From Hyphodiscus hymeniophilus (Eukaryota; Ascomycota; Leotiomycetes; Helotiales; Hyphodiscaceae): 64,000 nt of DNA. The notes beneath the pieces are model-generated. The model ran no database searches. It saw nothing but the letters and a program-made list of their open reading frames with translations, and was not told the origin of the DNA. Within the stretch, counting starts at the first letter, position 1. Each line of letters starts with the position of its first letter. Below, piece after piece: positions 1-12,272 of the stretch. The stretch lies in contig VNKQ01000006.1 of NCBI GenBank assembly GCA_016508695.1, positions 1,922,001-1,986,000 of the forward strand, in the 5' to 3' direction. A program made the position numbers and the translations under genes.

Positions 1-52
1 GGGGTTCATCGCGGTAGGGGGAACGTTGTCGACCGTATCGGTCTGGCAGGTG

Positions 53-483
53 TTACTGGGATGGAGACCGTGATCTTTTGAATATTCGTTCCCGAGGGGG
101 AGATCTAGATCGATTCCTTGCTACTCTGTCTGCCAGACGACTATCGCGACCTCGCTCGACGGAATAATCCTGCGTGAAGTGACGTTCATTTCCTTTGTAG
201 ATGCATCGTTCGTCAATCCAGATGGAACAACCGGGCGATGTCTTGAGTGCGTCAAGAACTTTTTTCTTCAAGTGGGGATTCTCGTCCAGACCGACCATCT
301 CGCACCAAGCATTGGTTCCCGGCAAAGGACCTTGATGATGATCCGTGGGAATGCGTCTACCATGTGGACAGTACCGTTCTATGTGATTAATCCCCCCCAC
401 TTGAAGCATTGCTTGACCTCTTCACGACAGACTCCATAGTGGAATCTCGGACAATTTGTGCAAGGCAGTGGGATCGTAGGCAT
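53..483 (-). CDS. CCHC zinc-knuckle protein, frameshifted
   Basis: Unnamed small protein of about 142 codons, on the minus strand from the ATG at 483-481. The N-terminal part has two cysteine pairs and the stretch HYGVCREEVKQCFK. One base is then missing at a run of seven C on the plus strand (392-398), after which the frame reads GGINHIERYCPHG. Joined, the two halves form a CX2CX4HX4C zinc knuckle, a nucleic-acid-binding motif. The C-terminus is rich in Arg-Ser pairs (RNRSRSPPRER), as in RNA-associated proteins. The break lies inside the knuckle, so this is either a dead copy or a homopolymer error in the assembly. The exact function is not known. The motif is clear; the gene boundaries are inferred. 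Confidence 0.5.
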
Positions 484-2138
484 CTACTCAAGTCAGGAAT
501 ATTGATCGTGCCAGCAAATATGGCTCCGTGTGGAAGTGAATCTCACCTCGATCGAGGTCTGGGTGACACGAGCTCCTCGCAGATTCAACTTATTTCAATA
601 ACACGACTCAAAATTGGGAATTTCGTGCTATGGATTGTTGGTAATCGTAGGTCACCAGAAGGTCGTCAAACCTCGATTACGTCAAAGACTCTGGCCTTGA
701 GCTTCGAATTCCTGGTGATCGATGGAACGCTCTAACAATGCAGTCGCAGGTATCAAAAAGGAGCATGTACCAAGTGTGTGAGTTTGGGGTTGACCTTTGT
801 TGATGGTTGTCGAATAAACTTTAAGAGTTTATGGTTGAATTCGGGAAGGCTTATGCACTTCATCAGCCAAAGTGGGAAGGAGCGTGGTCGCGTCGCGTAC
901 GGACCAACTGTGATAGCTCATTTCAAGACCCAGAACATATCCAATATCAAAGGCCGTTGGCTGGTTCTTCCTTGGTGAGGAGAAAGTCTTCATTTCAAGT
1001 CAGAACTCTATGTCCCAGCCCTCTGTACCTCCAGGCTCACTGACTTCAGCAAAGTTGAGAAGTTTTTGTGCACTGCCGCCACAGAGCAAAGACTTCTTAT
1101 GTCCAACTGAGAACTATATCTGGTATTTTATTTCAAGCAGTTTTGATGAAAGCCTAAGCTTTCGATAATAAAAATGGCATTTGGTTACCATCATCGTCGC
1201 CAGAGTCATTTAAGATTTTCGACAACGAGATTATGACCAGCTCCATGTCGCATACTTGATTGACAGCAAGATTAACCGTCAAGATGGACGACGCTACAGG
1301 GACTGCAGAGGTAGAAAGAGACAAGTAGTGCATGCAAGTATTGAGTGCGTGCCAGAAGTGCCTCGTGTGTTTCGATGCATCAAAGGACAATAAAGGCCTT
1401 GCAAAGAATTGTTATAAGACAGAGTCAAAAATAACACATTCCGCCCATGAAAGAGTCAAGAGGGGACAGTGGCTCGCAGAACACAAAGAGCGATACTTTT
1501 AAGAACTTCCCAAAGAATTCTGCAGGTCTTGCTCCGAATTCTTCATTTTGTACTTTCGCGACTTCTTGTCAAGCCCGAGAACCTTTAGGGGCTTTTATTG
1601 GTCGTTGGTGCGTGTAAATTTCATGCCACTCCTCTTTCACTTGTCTAAGAAGATTTCCATCGACTTTCGATTGATTTAAAGTGTATTTGAGGTTGAAAGC
1701 CTTGCATGACAGCGTTTCCACAGTTGATATATAGAACAGTCACATCCAGTCATGTGACCACAACCTACATGTCCACGAATTAGTGGATCTAATACTAATC
1801 AAGGGTAAATTATGTTTCCACGTATTAGTATCTGAACCAACATCAAAATCAGCAATCCGGAAACCCAGAAGTTCAGATCTGCGGGGAGACACTTCTTCTG
1901 GGATCTGTATGGGGCCCGACCTTACCCCGCCCGAGCATATGATCTGATGATTATTCAGTATTGGAAAACAATCCCCGTTCCGATCTACCCGCGAGATAAA
2001 ACCCCACAGTGGCTTTCAGCTACTCTAAAGCTAGAACATGTGATATCTTCGGATAGCAATAGCATGTTGTTACAAAATAAACATGAGCAGCTCCCGTCTT
2101 GATCAGCGCAAGGAAACCTCAGCAAGTCTCTTTCCATC
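484..2138. other. Intergenic region and promoter of the first cluster gene
   Basis: I see no convincing coding region here; the open frames are short and lack conserved motifs. The last 300 bases before 2139 are the likely promoter of the flavin hydroxylase and contain the word TACCCCGC at 1923-1930. Confidence 0.5.
1923..1930 (-). promoter_or_regulatory. GCGGGGTA motif (minus strand)
   Basis: The plus strand reads TACCCCGC, about 210 bp before the start of the first flavin hydroxylase. The same word is found in four other intergenic regions of the cluster. Its GCGGGG core fits the SYGGRG consensus of the CreA/Mig1 carbon repressor. A cluster-specific regulator site is the alternative. Confidence 0.4.
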
Positions 2139-3552
2139 ATGCCTTCTTCGAACTCCGAACATCTAAATCATAGTCTCCCGAAGCCTTCTAACTTCACCAT
2201 CGCCATTATTGGCGGTGGCATTGGTGGGCTTACCACCGCACTTTCACTTGCTACCTTCAATCCGTCCCTACCTGCCAGCAACATCATCGTGTATGAGCAA
2301 GCGCCCAAGTATAGCGAGATTGGAGCGGGCGTATCACTGGGAATTCAAGCAGCTCGCGTATTTCAGAAGCTTGGAGTGTGGGAGGCAGCGGACTCTATAT
2401 CAGGCCGTAGAACTAGCGTGCATCGGAGTAATCGAAGATGGGACAATGATGAGCTGATTGTGGATGCGCCCGCAGCGAGTAGTGATGATAAGGTTAGGCA
2501 ATTGTGGTTGCATCGGGCGGAGCTATTAGAGGTGTTGTATAATGAGATTTCAAAGAGGAGATGCGCGACCCTTAATACTGAGAAGAGGGTTACAGAAGTC
2601 GAGGTATATGACTCCATCCAATAAATTGCGCTTTACCAGGCTAAAAATTTGCTCAAAGGACCACGGTTCCACAGTCTCTCTCAACTTTGCAGACGGAACT
2701 ACCGCCTCGGCCAACCTTGTCATCGCCTTCGACGGTATCCACAGCGTGATCCGTTCCCAGTTCGCCGTCGACAAACCCACCTACTCTGGGCGAATTGCAT
2801 ATCGCGGCCTCCTCCCAATGTCTGCTGTCTCCTCTTACTGGCCCTACTCATCAGGGACATTATCGTGGCTCGCACCCAACAAGCACTTCCTTGTTTTTCC
2901 CATATCAAAAGACAAGCTCCTTAACGTAGTCGGATTTGTAACAAAGCCAGAAAGCGAGCTCGATGGACTCAAAGAGAGCTGGAAGAGCGAGTGTCTAAGG
3001 ACGATGTTAGAAAAGGAGTATGAGGGGTGGAATCCGATGGTCCAGAAGATCATTAGTGCTCTTCCGCCGATTGTCAGCCAGTGGAAGATTAATGACCGGG
3101 AGTTGTTGTCTGAATGGTGCTATATGGGTGGTAAAGTTGTTCTAGGTGGTGATGCGGCACATGCTATGTTACCACAGCAAGGTCCGTATAATTTCCAAAT
3201 GATAGTTTCATTCTCTAATTCAGATCCAGGCTCCGGTGCTGGCCTCGCCATTGAAGACGCGCATGTAATCGGTTTGGCAGTACGCGATTATCTTGCAAAT
3301 ACAGATGCTGGATTGGCTGCCTATACTTCCCTATACCAAGACACACGGTTACCCCGAGCTCAGAAGGCACAGATTACGTCCCGCCAAGCCGCCGAAGTCT
3401 ATGACTTAAAGGGCCCAGGCTTTGAAGGGCTGACATTTGAAGAGTCGCTTCCGGTTGTGAGAGACAAGGTCGTAAACCGCATGGCGTGGGTATGGAATTC
3501 TAGCTTGGAGGCTGACTATGCGGCTGCGAAGGCAAGAGCCTGCCTACCTTAA
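2139..3552 (+). CDS. FAD-dependent aromatic hydroxylase (salicylate hydroxylase family)
   Basis: Group A flavoprotein monooxygenase that adds a hydroxyl to a phenolic ring using NAD(P)H and O2. Three exons, 2139-2603, 2659-3181 and 3230-3552, give 436 residues, the usual family length. The N-terminal Rossmann motif is IGGGIGGL (about residue 25), the middle motif is AFDGIHS, and the FAD-ribityl motif GGDAAHAMLPQQG is followed by the IEDA segment. The introns (55 and 48 nt) were placed so that all three motifs join in phase. It is the leftmost gene of the cluster and lies tail to tail with the TRI12-type transporter. The exact substrate (salicylate, 3-hydroxybenzoate or another phenol) cannot be told from sequence. 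A second enzyme of the family is at 15173-16931. Confidence 0.88.
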
Positions 3553-3919
3553 ATAATAGACTTGTATACCGAAGCACAAGCTCATGAATAGACACAGTCT
3601 TGCGGTGAATCATTTCATTCAGGAATATAAGTTATACAGTAAGAGAATATAGAAGGTATCCGAACAGCCGGGTTAGGGGCGGGTGGGCTTCGGCTTTCGA
3701 CTTCCCCAAATTGGAGAACTGTACACAAGGCAAGTGATGAATAGTTAGTAATAATATTTTGTGCCCATTCTGATAGGATTTCTAGCCAATCCAAGTTGAC
3801 TTATCGTACAAGACCGGAATGGCTAATAGTAAATTTGTAACAAGATTGATACAATAGTTTAACATTGATGGAACTAGAGCTAGTCCTTATTAATCGTCAC
3901 TACACGCCGCCCTACACTC
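3553..3919. other. Intergenic, convergent 3' ends
   Basis: Untranslated space between the hydroxylase and the convergent transporter gene. It is AT-rich toward 3750-3890 and I see no gene or clear repeat in it. Confidence 0.5.
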
Positions 3920-6076
3920 TTACTGTTCTTCTGGGTGTCTCTCCCTCAAATGGTCCTTGTTCAAGTGCACAGCAGTATGGTTTGTAAGATACTGACTCGC
4001 ATCCCTGATAAACCACGCAGCGACAAGCGCGATAACTCCGAAAGGAATGGTACTGAGAAAGACTCTCTGGAAAGAATAAGCATAGGCTGCTCGGAATGCG
4101 GTTACCGTAGAGGAGATTAAAGCAGGTGTCACATTTGGCAGCCCTTTGAATGCTACCTCGGCCGGTGCTCCGAGCACAACACCCTCGGCGGCTCCCAACA
4201 CCGCTGCGAGGAGCTTGGGGTCGTTAGGGAAGCCGTGGGCAAGGGCGGCTTTCGATACTCTGGGCACGAGTTGAGAGTTCAGCACGCCATTGTGAATGGT
4301 ATTGAATATAGCAATTCCGACAGCACCACCACTGTTGCGGAAAGTGCCGATAATTCCAGTTGCTGAATGGCTTAGCAGTTGAGCGTAATAGGATGAGATC
4401 AATTTCCTCTTACCTATACCCAATTCACGCAAGGGCACGTTGACTCCTGCTGTAACATAGCCACATAGCGTTGACCAAGCAAAAGTAGAGTTACCGAAGA
4501 ACTGTAGTGCCATCCATGCACTCTTGTGTCCTGGTATGGTCAAGGCGTAGCAGGCTGTGAAGATGGTTTGAATGGCGACAGCAACAATGATCTGTACGCG
4601 AATATGTTTGATCTTGTGGATGAAGGCTGGGATGATTGCTCCACCAACCAGCTGACCAAAGCCGTTTGGTAGCTGGATAAGTCCAACCTGAGTAGGGTCG
4701 GCGTTAAACACATATACCGAGCACTGTGGTAAAATGCTCGCCATGCTGAAGAACACCATGCCCGCAACGAAAAGTACGATAAGGATCAGCGAATAGTCTC
4801 TGAGTTTGAAGAACAACGACTTGGGAAAGAAGGGTCTCTTGGCTAAAGTCCAGTCGTAAGCGAAGCAGAGGAAGAAGGTAAGCGCTCCTAGAATAATGGG
4901 TGCGATAACGGATACGCTCTTCCAAGGATGACCATCAGTGCCCGCCCAGCCTAGTCCAACGAGAAAGACGGTGAGACCAGTGGTGTAAAGAAACATGCCG
5001 ATCCAATCCAGTTGGGCAAATTCTTGCCACCTCGTCGTATCAAAGTCACGACGGGGACGTGTAGGCGGGAAGTAAAAGCAAGCAACTCCAACGCCTGTGA
5101 AACCGGCGTATATGACAATTATCCAGAAAAGCCATCTCTAAGGCCATGATAAGCATACGTCTGAAGATTGCATTGGTACAAACTTACCCAAGTAGCGTTT
5201 GCTGCTACTTGACTTGCTACAAGTGTCGCTACGATCCCCCATGGAAGGTTAATAGCTAGTTCTGCGTATGCTAGACCAGCACCTCTTTTCAAGCTCGTTA
5301 GTCAAGTGCTAGGAAGAAAACCACAAATTTATAGTCAAGAACACTTACCGATACTTGTTGGGTAGAATCTCTGGAATTGCCGCGTAGCTGATGAATATCA
5401 TGCCAGCGCCAAAGCCTATGAGTGTTTCGCCAACGATCACTGTTGTAACATGGTGCGCAGTAGCCGCGACGATCTACATTTAACAAGTCAGATTGTGCTC
5501 TTCAGTGTAGATTGATACATGATTGTACTTACTGCGCCAACGAGTGTGACAACCTGTCCACCTAAGATGACTACCTTACGCCCCCATATATCACTAAACT
5601 CTCCAGCCAGCGAGAAAGACACAGCAGAAGCAATCGACCACGAAGTTGGAATCCAATCGGTATCTGGAACGCCTTTGAGGTCTGTGCCGATGGTTCGTAG
5701 GCTGACGAACATCAGCACGATGACAAGGGAGGCTAGATCAACGACCCTACATTGGGCTCACAAGCAACAGAGCAATTGAAACCGGCCCAACCAAACTCGC
5801 ACCAAGGAACTATACTTCTTAGTTTCTGCTGTTCACTCTAGACTTTTGATGGTATTCGAGTAGACCAGAACTTACAGCAATAGCTAGGACCTTCATCATA
5901 GTCAAAGGTTCCGGCTTTTCCGGATTGTCCTCCAAAGCAGCCCGATGTGGATCATCCTCGAGATAGGTTTGGGCTTTGGAAAGCGGTGGTTCTGAGGCCG
6001 AGGGAGCTTTCGCATGTTCAACCTCTTCAGTTTCCTCCGCACTAGTGTGCTTCATCTGAATATTTTCTTCCGCCAT
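3920..6076 (-). CDS. MFS transporter, TRI12/siderophore-efflux type
   Basis: Plasma-membrane carrier of the major facilitator superfamily, probably moving the aromatic substrate or a product of the cluster. Exons on the minus strand: about 6076-5866, 5732-5533, 5473-5349, 5284-5188, 5137-4414 and 4362-3920, giving about 599 residues with 14 expected membrane spans. Family marks are the acidic N-terminus, the DTDWIPTSWSIASAV segment, SLAGEFSDIWGRK after the second helix, and a PEILPNKYRG loop. The first splice junction is uncertain: a strong GTAAGT donor at 5875 does not keep phase with the acceptor at 5733, while a weaker GT at 5865 does. The gene shares a 670-bp promoter region with the P450 at 6747. 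TRI12 relatives export toxins or siderophores; import of aromatics is an inference from context. Confidence 0.85.
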
Positions 6077-6746
6077 AACCTAAAAAGATTGAAGACTACT
6101 TGACTTGCCCGATGATTTGGCTACCGTGAAAATCGATGGGGTGGTGTGAGATAGTTGTCGTACGACCAACGGACTTGCAATATAAATAAAGGCAGATGTC
6201 ACGTTGTTATTAGGTACCGGAAGGATCAACAACATGCATCCTAATAGCATCAATATAACCATTGAATGGCTGGGTGTGGAGCGCATGCGAGCCCCTGCTT
6301 CCCCGTGGGGACGTAAACGTGGATGTGCGGGGTACGGGGATGGATCGGGCCCCCTGATAACCATCTCGCGGGTATAACGAAAAGCTGGACTGACTAGGCG
6401 CCGTGTGCCAGCAAATATACATTAGACCACAACATAGCATCTAAGCCACTATAATGCCACCTCGTTCTTCCCTCTTTCCTTCAAATTCGAGAAATTAGAT
6501 TACCGGAAGGCCCGGTTTGGTGTCCAACGTGCCCCAAATATCCACCCGACCTTCCCGCGGTACCCCTCTTGGAAACTCAAGGGTGATAAATCCAATTCAA
6601 ACAAAAACTTTGTAATAGCGAAGATTATTGATCAAGTTCGCCAAGATTGGTTATCCGTGGCTTATTGAGGCTTCAAGGTCATATCTCACGTCACACATAG
6701 CCCCAGTTTCGTTACTTTGTTCTAGCCCCAAACATCCGAATACACA
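6077..6746. promoter_or_regulatory. Divergent promoter, transporter and P450
   Basis: A 670-bp region between two divergently transcribed cluster genes. It is GC-rich around 6290-6360 and 6500-6560, with a GCGGGGTA word at 6327-6334. No gene is seen inside it. Confidence 0.5.
6327..6334 (+). promoter_or_regulatory. GCGGGGTA motif
   Basis: Exact copy of the cluster word, placed between the divergent transporter and P450 genes. Confidence 0.4.
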
Positions 6747-8494
6747 ATGTTGCTCACCGACTTGGTCTCTAATGTACCTCCAGTAGCATGGATACTCTTC
6801 GTAGTCGTTGCGGTCGTCTTGCGGGCCGCGAGTTTCCGATATCAAAAGGGGCTGAACAAGTATGATGGGCCGTTTGTAGCGTCATTTACAAACTTCTGGC
6901 GTCTGTGGCAATGGCTTTGGCACTGGGACAAGCCTTACTTTCCAGATGTCGTTAAGTATGGCAAAATCATTCGAGTTGGACCCAACACGCTACTGTTCAA
7001 TGAGCCAGAGGCTGTGAAGGATATTTACATGTCTCACTTTTCGAAGGTAAGAGTCACAGCTTACTGGGCAAGGGCCAGTGCTAATATTTATGCATTAGTC
7101 GGATTTCTACAAAGTCGGGCAAGGAGTTTCAAAAGGTGTCGCCGTTCCAAACATCTTCTCTACAACCGACAAATTCTACCATGGGAAACTTCGCCGTTCC
7201 GTCGCAAATGCGTTCGCAATGAGCACGCTCGTCCAGTATGAGCCCTTTGTCACAAACACCGTTGTCACGTTTCTCCGTGCCATGGAGGAGAGGTTTGCTG
7301 GAAAGCCCGGTGCCGATGGAATTTGTGACATGTCTGATTGGTGCAAGTATTTTGCTTTGGACGTCGTGAGTGCGTTGACAATGGGGGTACCTTATGGTCT
7401 TTTGGAGGCTGGATATGATCACATCGGAATCGTCAAAGCACGAACGGATTTCTTGCGCTATTTCACTATCGTAAGTAGCATGCCCACATCTGATACTGTT
7501 GAGAACTCTTCTCATTAATCCCTAGGTCAACAATGTTACCTGGTTAGATAAAGTGCTAAAGAAAAACCCCATCATCATGTGGCTAAGCCGACATGGGTAT
7601 TACAACAGCGTCACCGCAACAGTTCCGTTTGCACAAAAACAGATTGCCGACAAGGCCCGGGATCTTAAAGCGGCTGGCGAATCCAATAATTCCAGCAAAA
7701 GCGGTGTAGATCTTATCACCAAATTCCTGCAAGCCAAAGTCGACAACCCTGAGATAGTGGATGATCGCGCCGTTCTTGGATTGACTCTCTCCATGGTCAA
7801 CGCGGGTAGTGGAACCATCTCAACGACAATGGCAGCAATATTCTACTTCCTCCTCAAACATCCCACTGTCATGTCAAAGCTCGTCACTGAAATCGACGCT
7901 CATTTCCCTCCACCCACGGACAAATCTTCTCCTCTGAACTTCACAGAACAAGTTATTCTCTATTCCCAATCGCAGGAACTCCCGTATCTCGATGCAGTAA
8001 TCAAGGAAATCTTCCGCCTCTGGCCCGGCTTAGGAGCTCAGTTGATAGAACGAGTAACACCACCAGAAGGTGCTCACATATTGGGAGACTTCATTCCTGG
8101 AAATATCATCGTCAGCTGCAATGCGTGGATCATGCATCGACATAAACCTACGTACGGTGAAGATGTGGAAGCTTTCCGCCCAGAGAGATGGCTGGAGGCG
8201 AGTCATGACCAGAACGCACTCATGAACAAGACGCTATTAGTATTTGGGGCGGGGCCGAATACGTGTATTGGGAAGAACATTGCATTTTTAGAACTTTACA
8301 AGGCTGTCCCTTCCATGCTGAGGGTCTATGAGGTAAGTGGCTCTTTCCTGAGCAACATTCTGGTCTGGGTACTTATGATCATGTAGTTTGAACTCGCGGA
8401 TCCGCAGAAGTCTTGGAAGGTTTTCAATCTGGGTGATCCAGAACCGTACGAGTTTTTGGTTCGCATCAAACCGAGATACCGAAAGACGACGTAA
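6747..8494 (+). CDS. Cytochrome P450 monooxygenase (first copy)
   Basis: Membrane-anchored fungal P450 that oxidizes C-H bonds with O2 and a reductase partner. Exons 6747-7046, 7099-7470, 7526-8332 and 8387-8494 give 528 residues, all junctions in phase. It has an N-terminal membrane anchor (residues about 12-27), an I-helix NAGSGT segment, EIFR for the ExxR motif, the PERW motif and the heme loop FGAGPNTCIG with the Cys thiolate ligand. The I-helix has Gly-Thr rather than the common Asp-Thr pair. In a gentisate-type cluster a plausible job is oxidation of a methyl group on the ring, but this is inferred. A related P450 is at 20889, with an intron at the same place before the S(D/N)FY motif. 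Confidence 0.9.
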
Positions 8495-8639
8495 GTTAGA
8501 ATGGACGATAGTCCACGTTGAAATATGATGTTTAAAAATCATAAATGCATAAAATGACGATATAGCATAAAGAGCACACTTTCCATAGATGACCATACTT
8601 TCATAGCTTCTAAATTGATTTTAGACCATATAATGACCC

Positions 8640-11498
8640 TCACACCATACCTCCACCGGGATTGTTACACTCGAACAAGTGACTGCTCAAAAAGTTCAGA
8701 TCGCCATCTAGTATAAACTCACCTAATTCCATTCCCAATGGAGAATGCTTGCTGTTCAACAGGCCGTTGCCCGTTGTTACTGTTCCAGGTGGCACAAGCC
8801 CGAAAGCCCTACTACCATTCATGTTATCAAAGGAATGATTGGGTACGTAACCCGTCCGCCATTCCATTGACTCTATAAGAAGACCTTGTCCAACAGCTGC
8901 AAATTTCAGCATGTAAATCTAGATTAATGGATGCTAAGAGGGGATCAAGTACCTAAAGCCTGAACGACCTGCAGCAGCTGTTCCAAATAGTCTCGGCATC
9001 GCGCAACAACGCGGTAGTCACTATCCAGCTCTCGCAATGTCTCCACAGCCAATCCTAAATGTATGAACATGTCTTGTGTCGTGTCGGGCAACATTGCATT
9101 CCACCGATTGTCAGAAGTATTCTGATCAATATCTATTAGAACGCAGCTAACTATTACCAGAGCGGCATTGAATGCTAAGAGCCTATATTAGTACCTCTAA
9201 CCAGTGAGAAAGGTACTCATACTGTAGTAAAGCGAAAACCACCACGCGCCTAATAAGCCCCTCTTCTTCGACAGCGAAGGTGATCGAACCGCCGAGTGCA
9301 CAAGGCTGATAATCTCCTTCGCTGACTGTAGAGCTATCTGAATGCTATTTGTACCAACCTGTCGCAGTAATACCATATCGTGGTTTTCGGGAGAAGTATT
9401 CGAGCCATCGAGGAACTTTACAAGCAACGGTCGGTGAAGCAAGATCCGGATATTTTTGTAGCGTAATGTAAGAATAAAGCGAAGACGAAGACTTTGCCAT
9501 ACCTCTGCTGCTTCCGCTTCTTCGTCGTCTTCTGGGGGCAAGCTCTCCGTTACTAAATACTCTGCGGTGATCAATTTCAGCTCAAGCGGCAATCGTAGCT
9601 GCCACTCTGAAAGCTGGCTTTCAATCTTATACACGGTGGCAACTGTCTCGACAGCACTAGACTTGAACGAACAAGCGATGTTGTTGCCATAAAGTTGGTC
9701 CACGATCATGTACAAGATCCGGTAGAGTGTGCTACATGTAATGAAGTCAGTAAGTTACGAGAAAGTTATTTTTGAGCTCGGGATTATTACATTGTACTAT
9801 TGAAAAATGAGACTCTTAGAGCATCACTCTTCTCTGCTGTAGTCAATCGATGCTGGAGTATAACATATGGAACCGGCAGGTCAAGCTGGACGTAACTCTC
9901 GGGAATGGAAGGAGGACGACCGAACGTCATACTTAGTGTGCGGTCTAATATGACACAACCAAACCAAGTCTTTTTCCATATTTCCTGATCCAACGGCGAG
10001 AATGCTTTGGCCAGATCACTGGAGTGAAGCCCGAGTTGGAAAGCTGCTCGGACAGCGAGTCCATGCGTGGCCCACGTCTGTACTGACCTCTGAGTGCCTT
10101 GTAAATACTGGGCTGAGAGCAAGAGGTGTTGAACTTCTTCATCAGTCTAACTCTAATAGCACACAAGCCCAGCTGCTTACCAACTTCAATACTGATCCCT
10201 CTTCCGTTCGCAATCTGCTGGCTGCAAAGCCCAGAAGCTCGTTTGTAGTAGATTTCTGACTGTGTAGTACGTCTAACCGCACTGGTACCATCATTCCTTG
10301 ATGTATCTCTCATACCAGAGGGGTGTACTACCGCATGTGCAAAGATGATGTTTAGCAAGGCAAGCCATGACCTTCTCACCCCTTTGAAACTGTTTTCACT
10401 GGCCTGATTGAACGTCTCCATGAACGATTGCTCGTGAATGTACGGAAACAATAAGCCTGTATTGGAAAAATAGAGTGCAAGGAGCTCACGGGCCATGAGA
10501 TCTGAGGGAAGTGCGTAGATGTTGACTTTATCCTGGGTTGTAGCTGAGGTTGGTGGAATTGGCCACGAGGCCCCTGAAAAGTTGAAGAATGCACCACTGT
10601 AGCCTACAGAAGTAATTTCTACTGGCGAAGGCCGCCAGGGTTGAGAAGCATGACTGAGCCGTGATACAGCTCGAGAAACGTGTCCGAGGAAGGCGATGTT
10701 TGATGAGGGACCTACGGGCTCGATTATCAGCTGCTATTTGGAAATAAAAAATCAAAGAAAGGTAAGCACCGAAAGAAGCACAATCTTCTTCACGCGCAAA
10801 TGTGACAGCCCCCATGCCATCGATGGAATCTTCCGTTACTTCTTCATTCTCCAGGCTGTCGTCCCGCAATGAAGCAGTTTCTTGTTGTACAGTATCTGTA
10901 GAATCGACGTCTGACATATTCACGGGCATCGAAACCTCACTAAGGTCCTTTGGTGAGACATATTCCAGAGTAGTCACCCGTTTTTCGACCAGCTTCAGTC
11001 GATCCTCAAGTGATGACAAGTACCTACGGATCCATAAGCATTCATCCAGAGAAGTCCCAGCGATGCGTGGCTACACCATGACTTACTCCTTCCCAATAAT
11101 GACATTGGAATATGCCGGAGACTGCAAATACTGGCATTCAAACCCAAGCTCCTCACATAGGGAGCACTTCGGTCTTGTACCATCGCACTGCCGGCCTGGT
11201 CAGCAAGCATTCACGACGGTTGAAGTGTATCGCCTAGCTGGCTGATACAGTGTACATGAGTAAGCTCACTCACCTTTGATTTACGCGCGCGGCAGACGCT
11301 GCAGGCTAGTGCTACTCTCTTTCTTTTGCTGGGAGGATCAGCAATCTCGGATGTTTGATCTCTATCTTGCCCCGAAGCTTGCCAGCCGGAGTCATCTGCC
11401 CTATTTGACGGACGTCGTTCCCGCTCCAGGTGTCCCCTCAATCGGCCAAGGTTCACAGGCCCTTGTTCCTCAAGTTGATCATGATTCTGGGAGGCCAT
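8640..11498 (-). CDS. Zn2Cys6 transcription factor with fungal middle homology domain (first paralog)
   Basis: Nuclear regulator, probably of this cluster. Eight exons on the minus strand: 11498-11274, 11187-11087, 11023-10770, 10711-10181, 10133-9791, 9731-9223, 9174-8953 and 8896-8640, giving 813 residues. The zinc cluster is split by an intron: ACSVCRARKSK, then CDGTRPKCSLCEELGFEC. A short coiled segment (LEDRLKLVEKRV) follows, then an acidic DGMGAVTF..EEDC segment, the large fungal-specific domain (YFSNTGLLFPYIHEQSF; AFQLGLHS; MTFGRP) and a C-terminal SPLGMELGEFILDGDL motif. An upstream in-frame ATG at 11564 is possible. It matches the regulator at 17530-20290 along its whole length, so the two are paralogs. 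Confidence 0.88.
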
Positions 11499-12272
11499 GA
11501 TGACTATCACTTTATTCGAGATACATGTATATGTAAGGTCACCCCCTAGGGCTCTTGGTAGCATTCACGAGCTTACTCCCTGCAGCTTACCCCGCCTACA
11601 CTACGAATCTCCGCAACTTACTAACTCCGAACGGTTACTTCGTCTGCTCTACCTACTAGCTCCTCGCTTGTATTCAGTACTATTCATGCCTAAGGCAACG
11701 AGTATCTGCAGGCAAGTCCTGCGGGGCGTGGTGAGCGGGATACATTTAAGACGGAAAATATACAAAAATATAAAGTAAACAAAATTGATGTAGGATCCTA
11801 TTAAAGTCATCTTATCGCCGTCAGGCACAGAACTGTCTTCTTCCCCCCAACCTCCATGCGTGAGACCCCCAAACTCTGTATGGGTATTTCTTGATCACGG
11901 CCTCCGCTCCGAAACTCATCAAAACTGGGCATTTGCAGTCAAGTGACGGTCCAGCTACTTTCTCCAATTGAGAATAAATGCTCCCTGCCACGTCAATTTC
12001 ATCCTTCAAAGGTCCATAGTCGGTTAGTGATTGTCTCAATTTTCGGAAACTACCTATTTAGAGAGAGCGAGTCTGGAAGATCAATGCAGCAATCATATGA
12101 GATCCCGTTCCATCCCCGGGCTGCCGCTCCTTTCCCGACCAATTCCATACGCATTACGGCTATGCAAATAACTAGAAAAGAGCTATTGAGTGTTCCACAT
12201 GTTGATTCAGATACCTCTGCTTCAAAGATCCCACTCAAAACCATTTCAAACCAATCCCCCAAGCCCAAAACG
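11499..12272. promoter_or_regulatory. Divergent promoter, regulator and FAH-family hydrolase
   Basis: About 770 bp between divergent genes. It includes TACCCCGC at 11588-11595. The hydrolase frame stays open upstream to an ATG at about 12163, so a longer N-terminus cannot be excluded. Confidence 0.45.
11588..11595 (-). promoter_or_regulatory. GCGGGGTA motif (minus strand)
   Basis: Exact copy of the cluster word about 90 bp upstream of the first regulator's ATG, which would allow auto-control or CreA control of the regulator. Confidence 0.4.
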
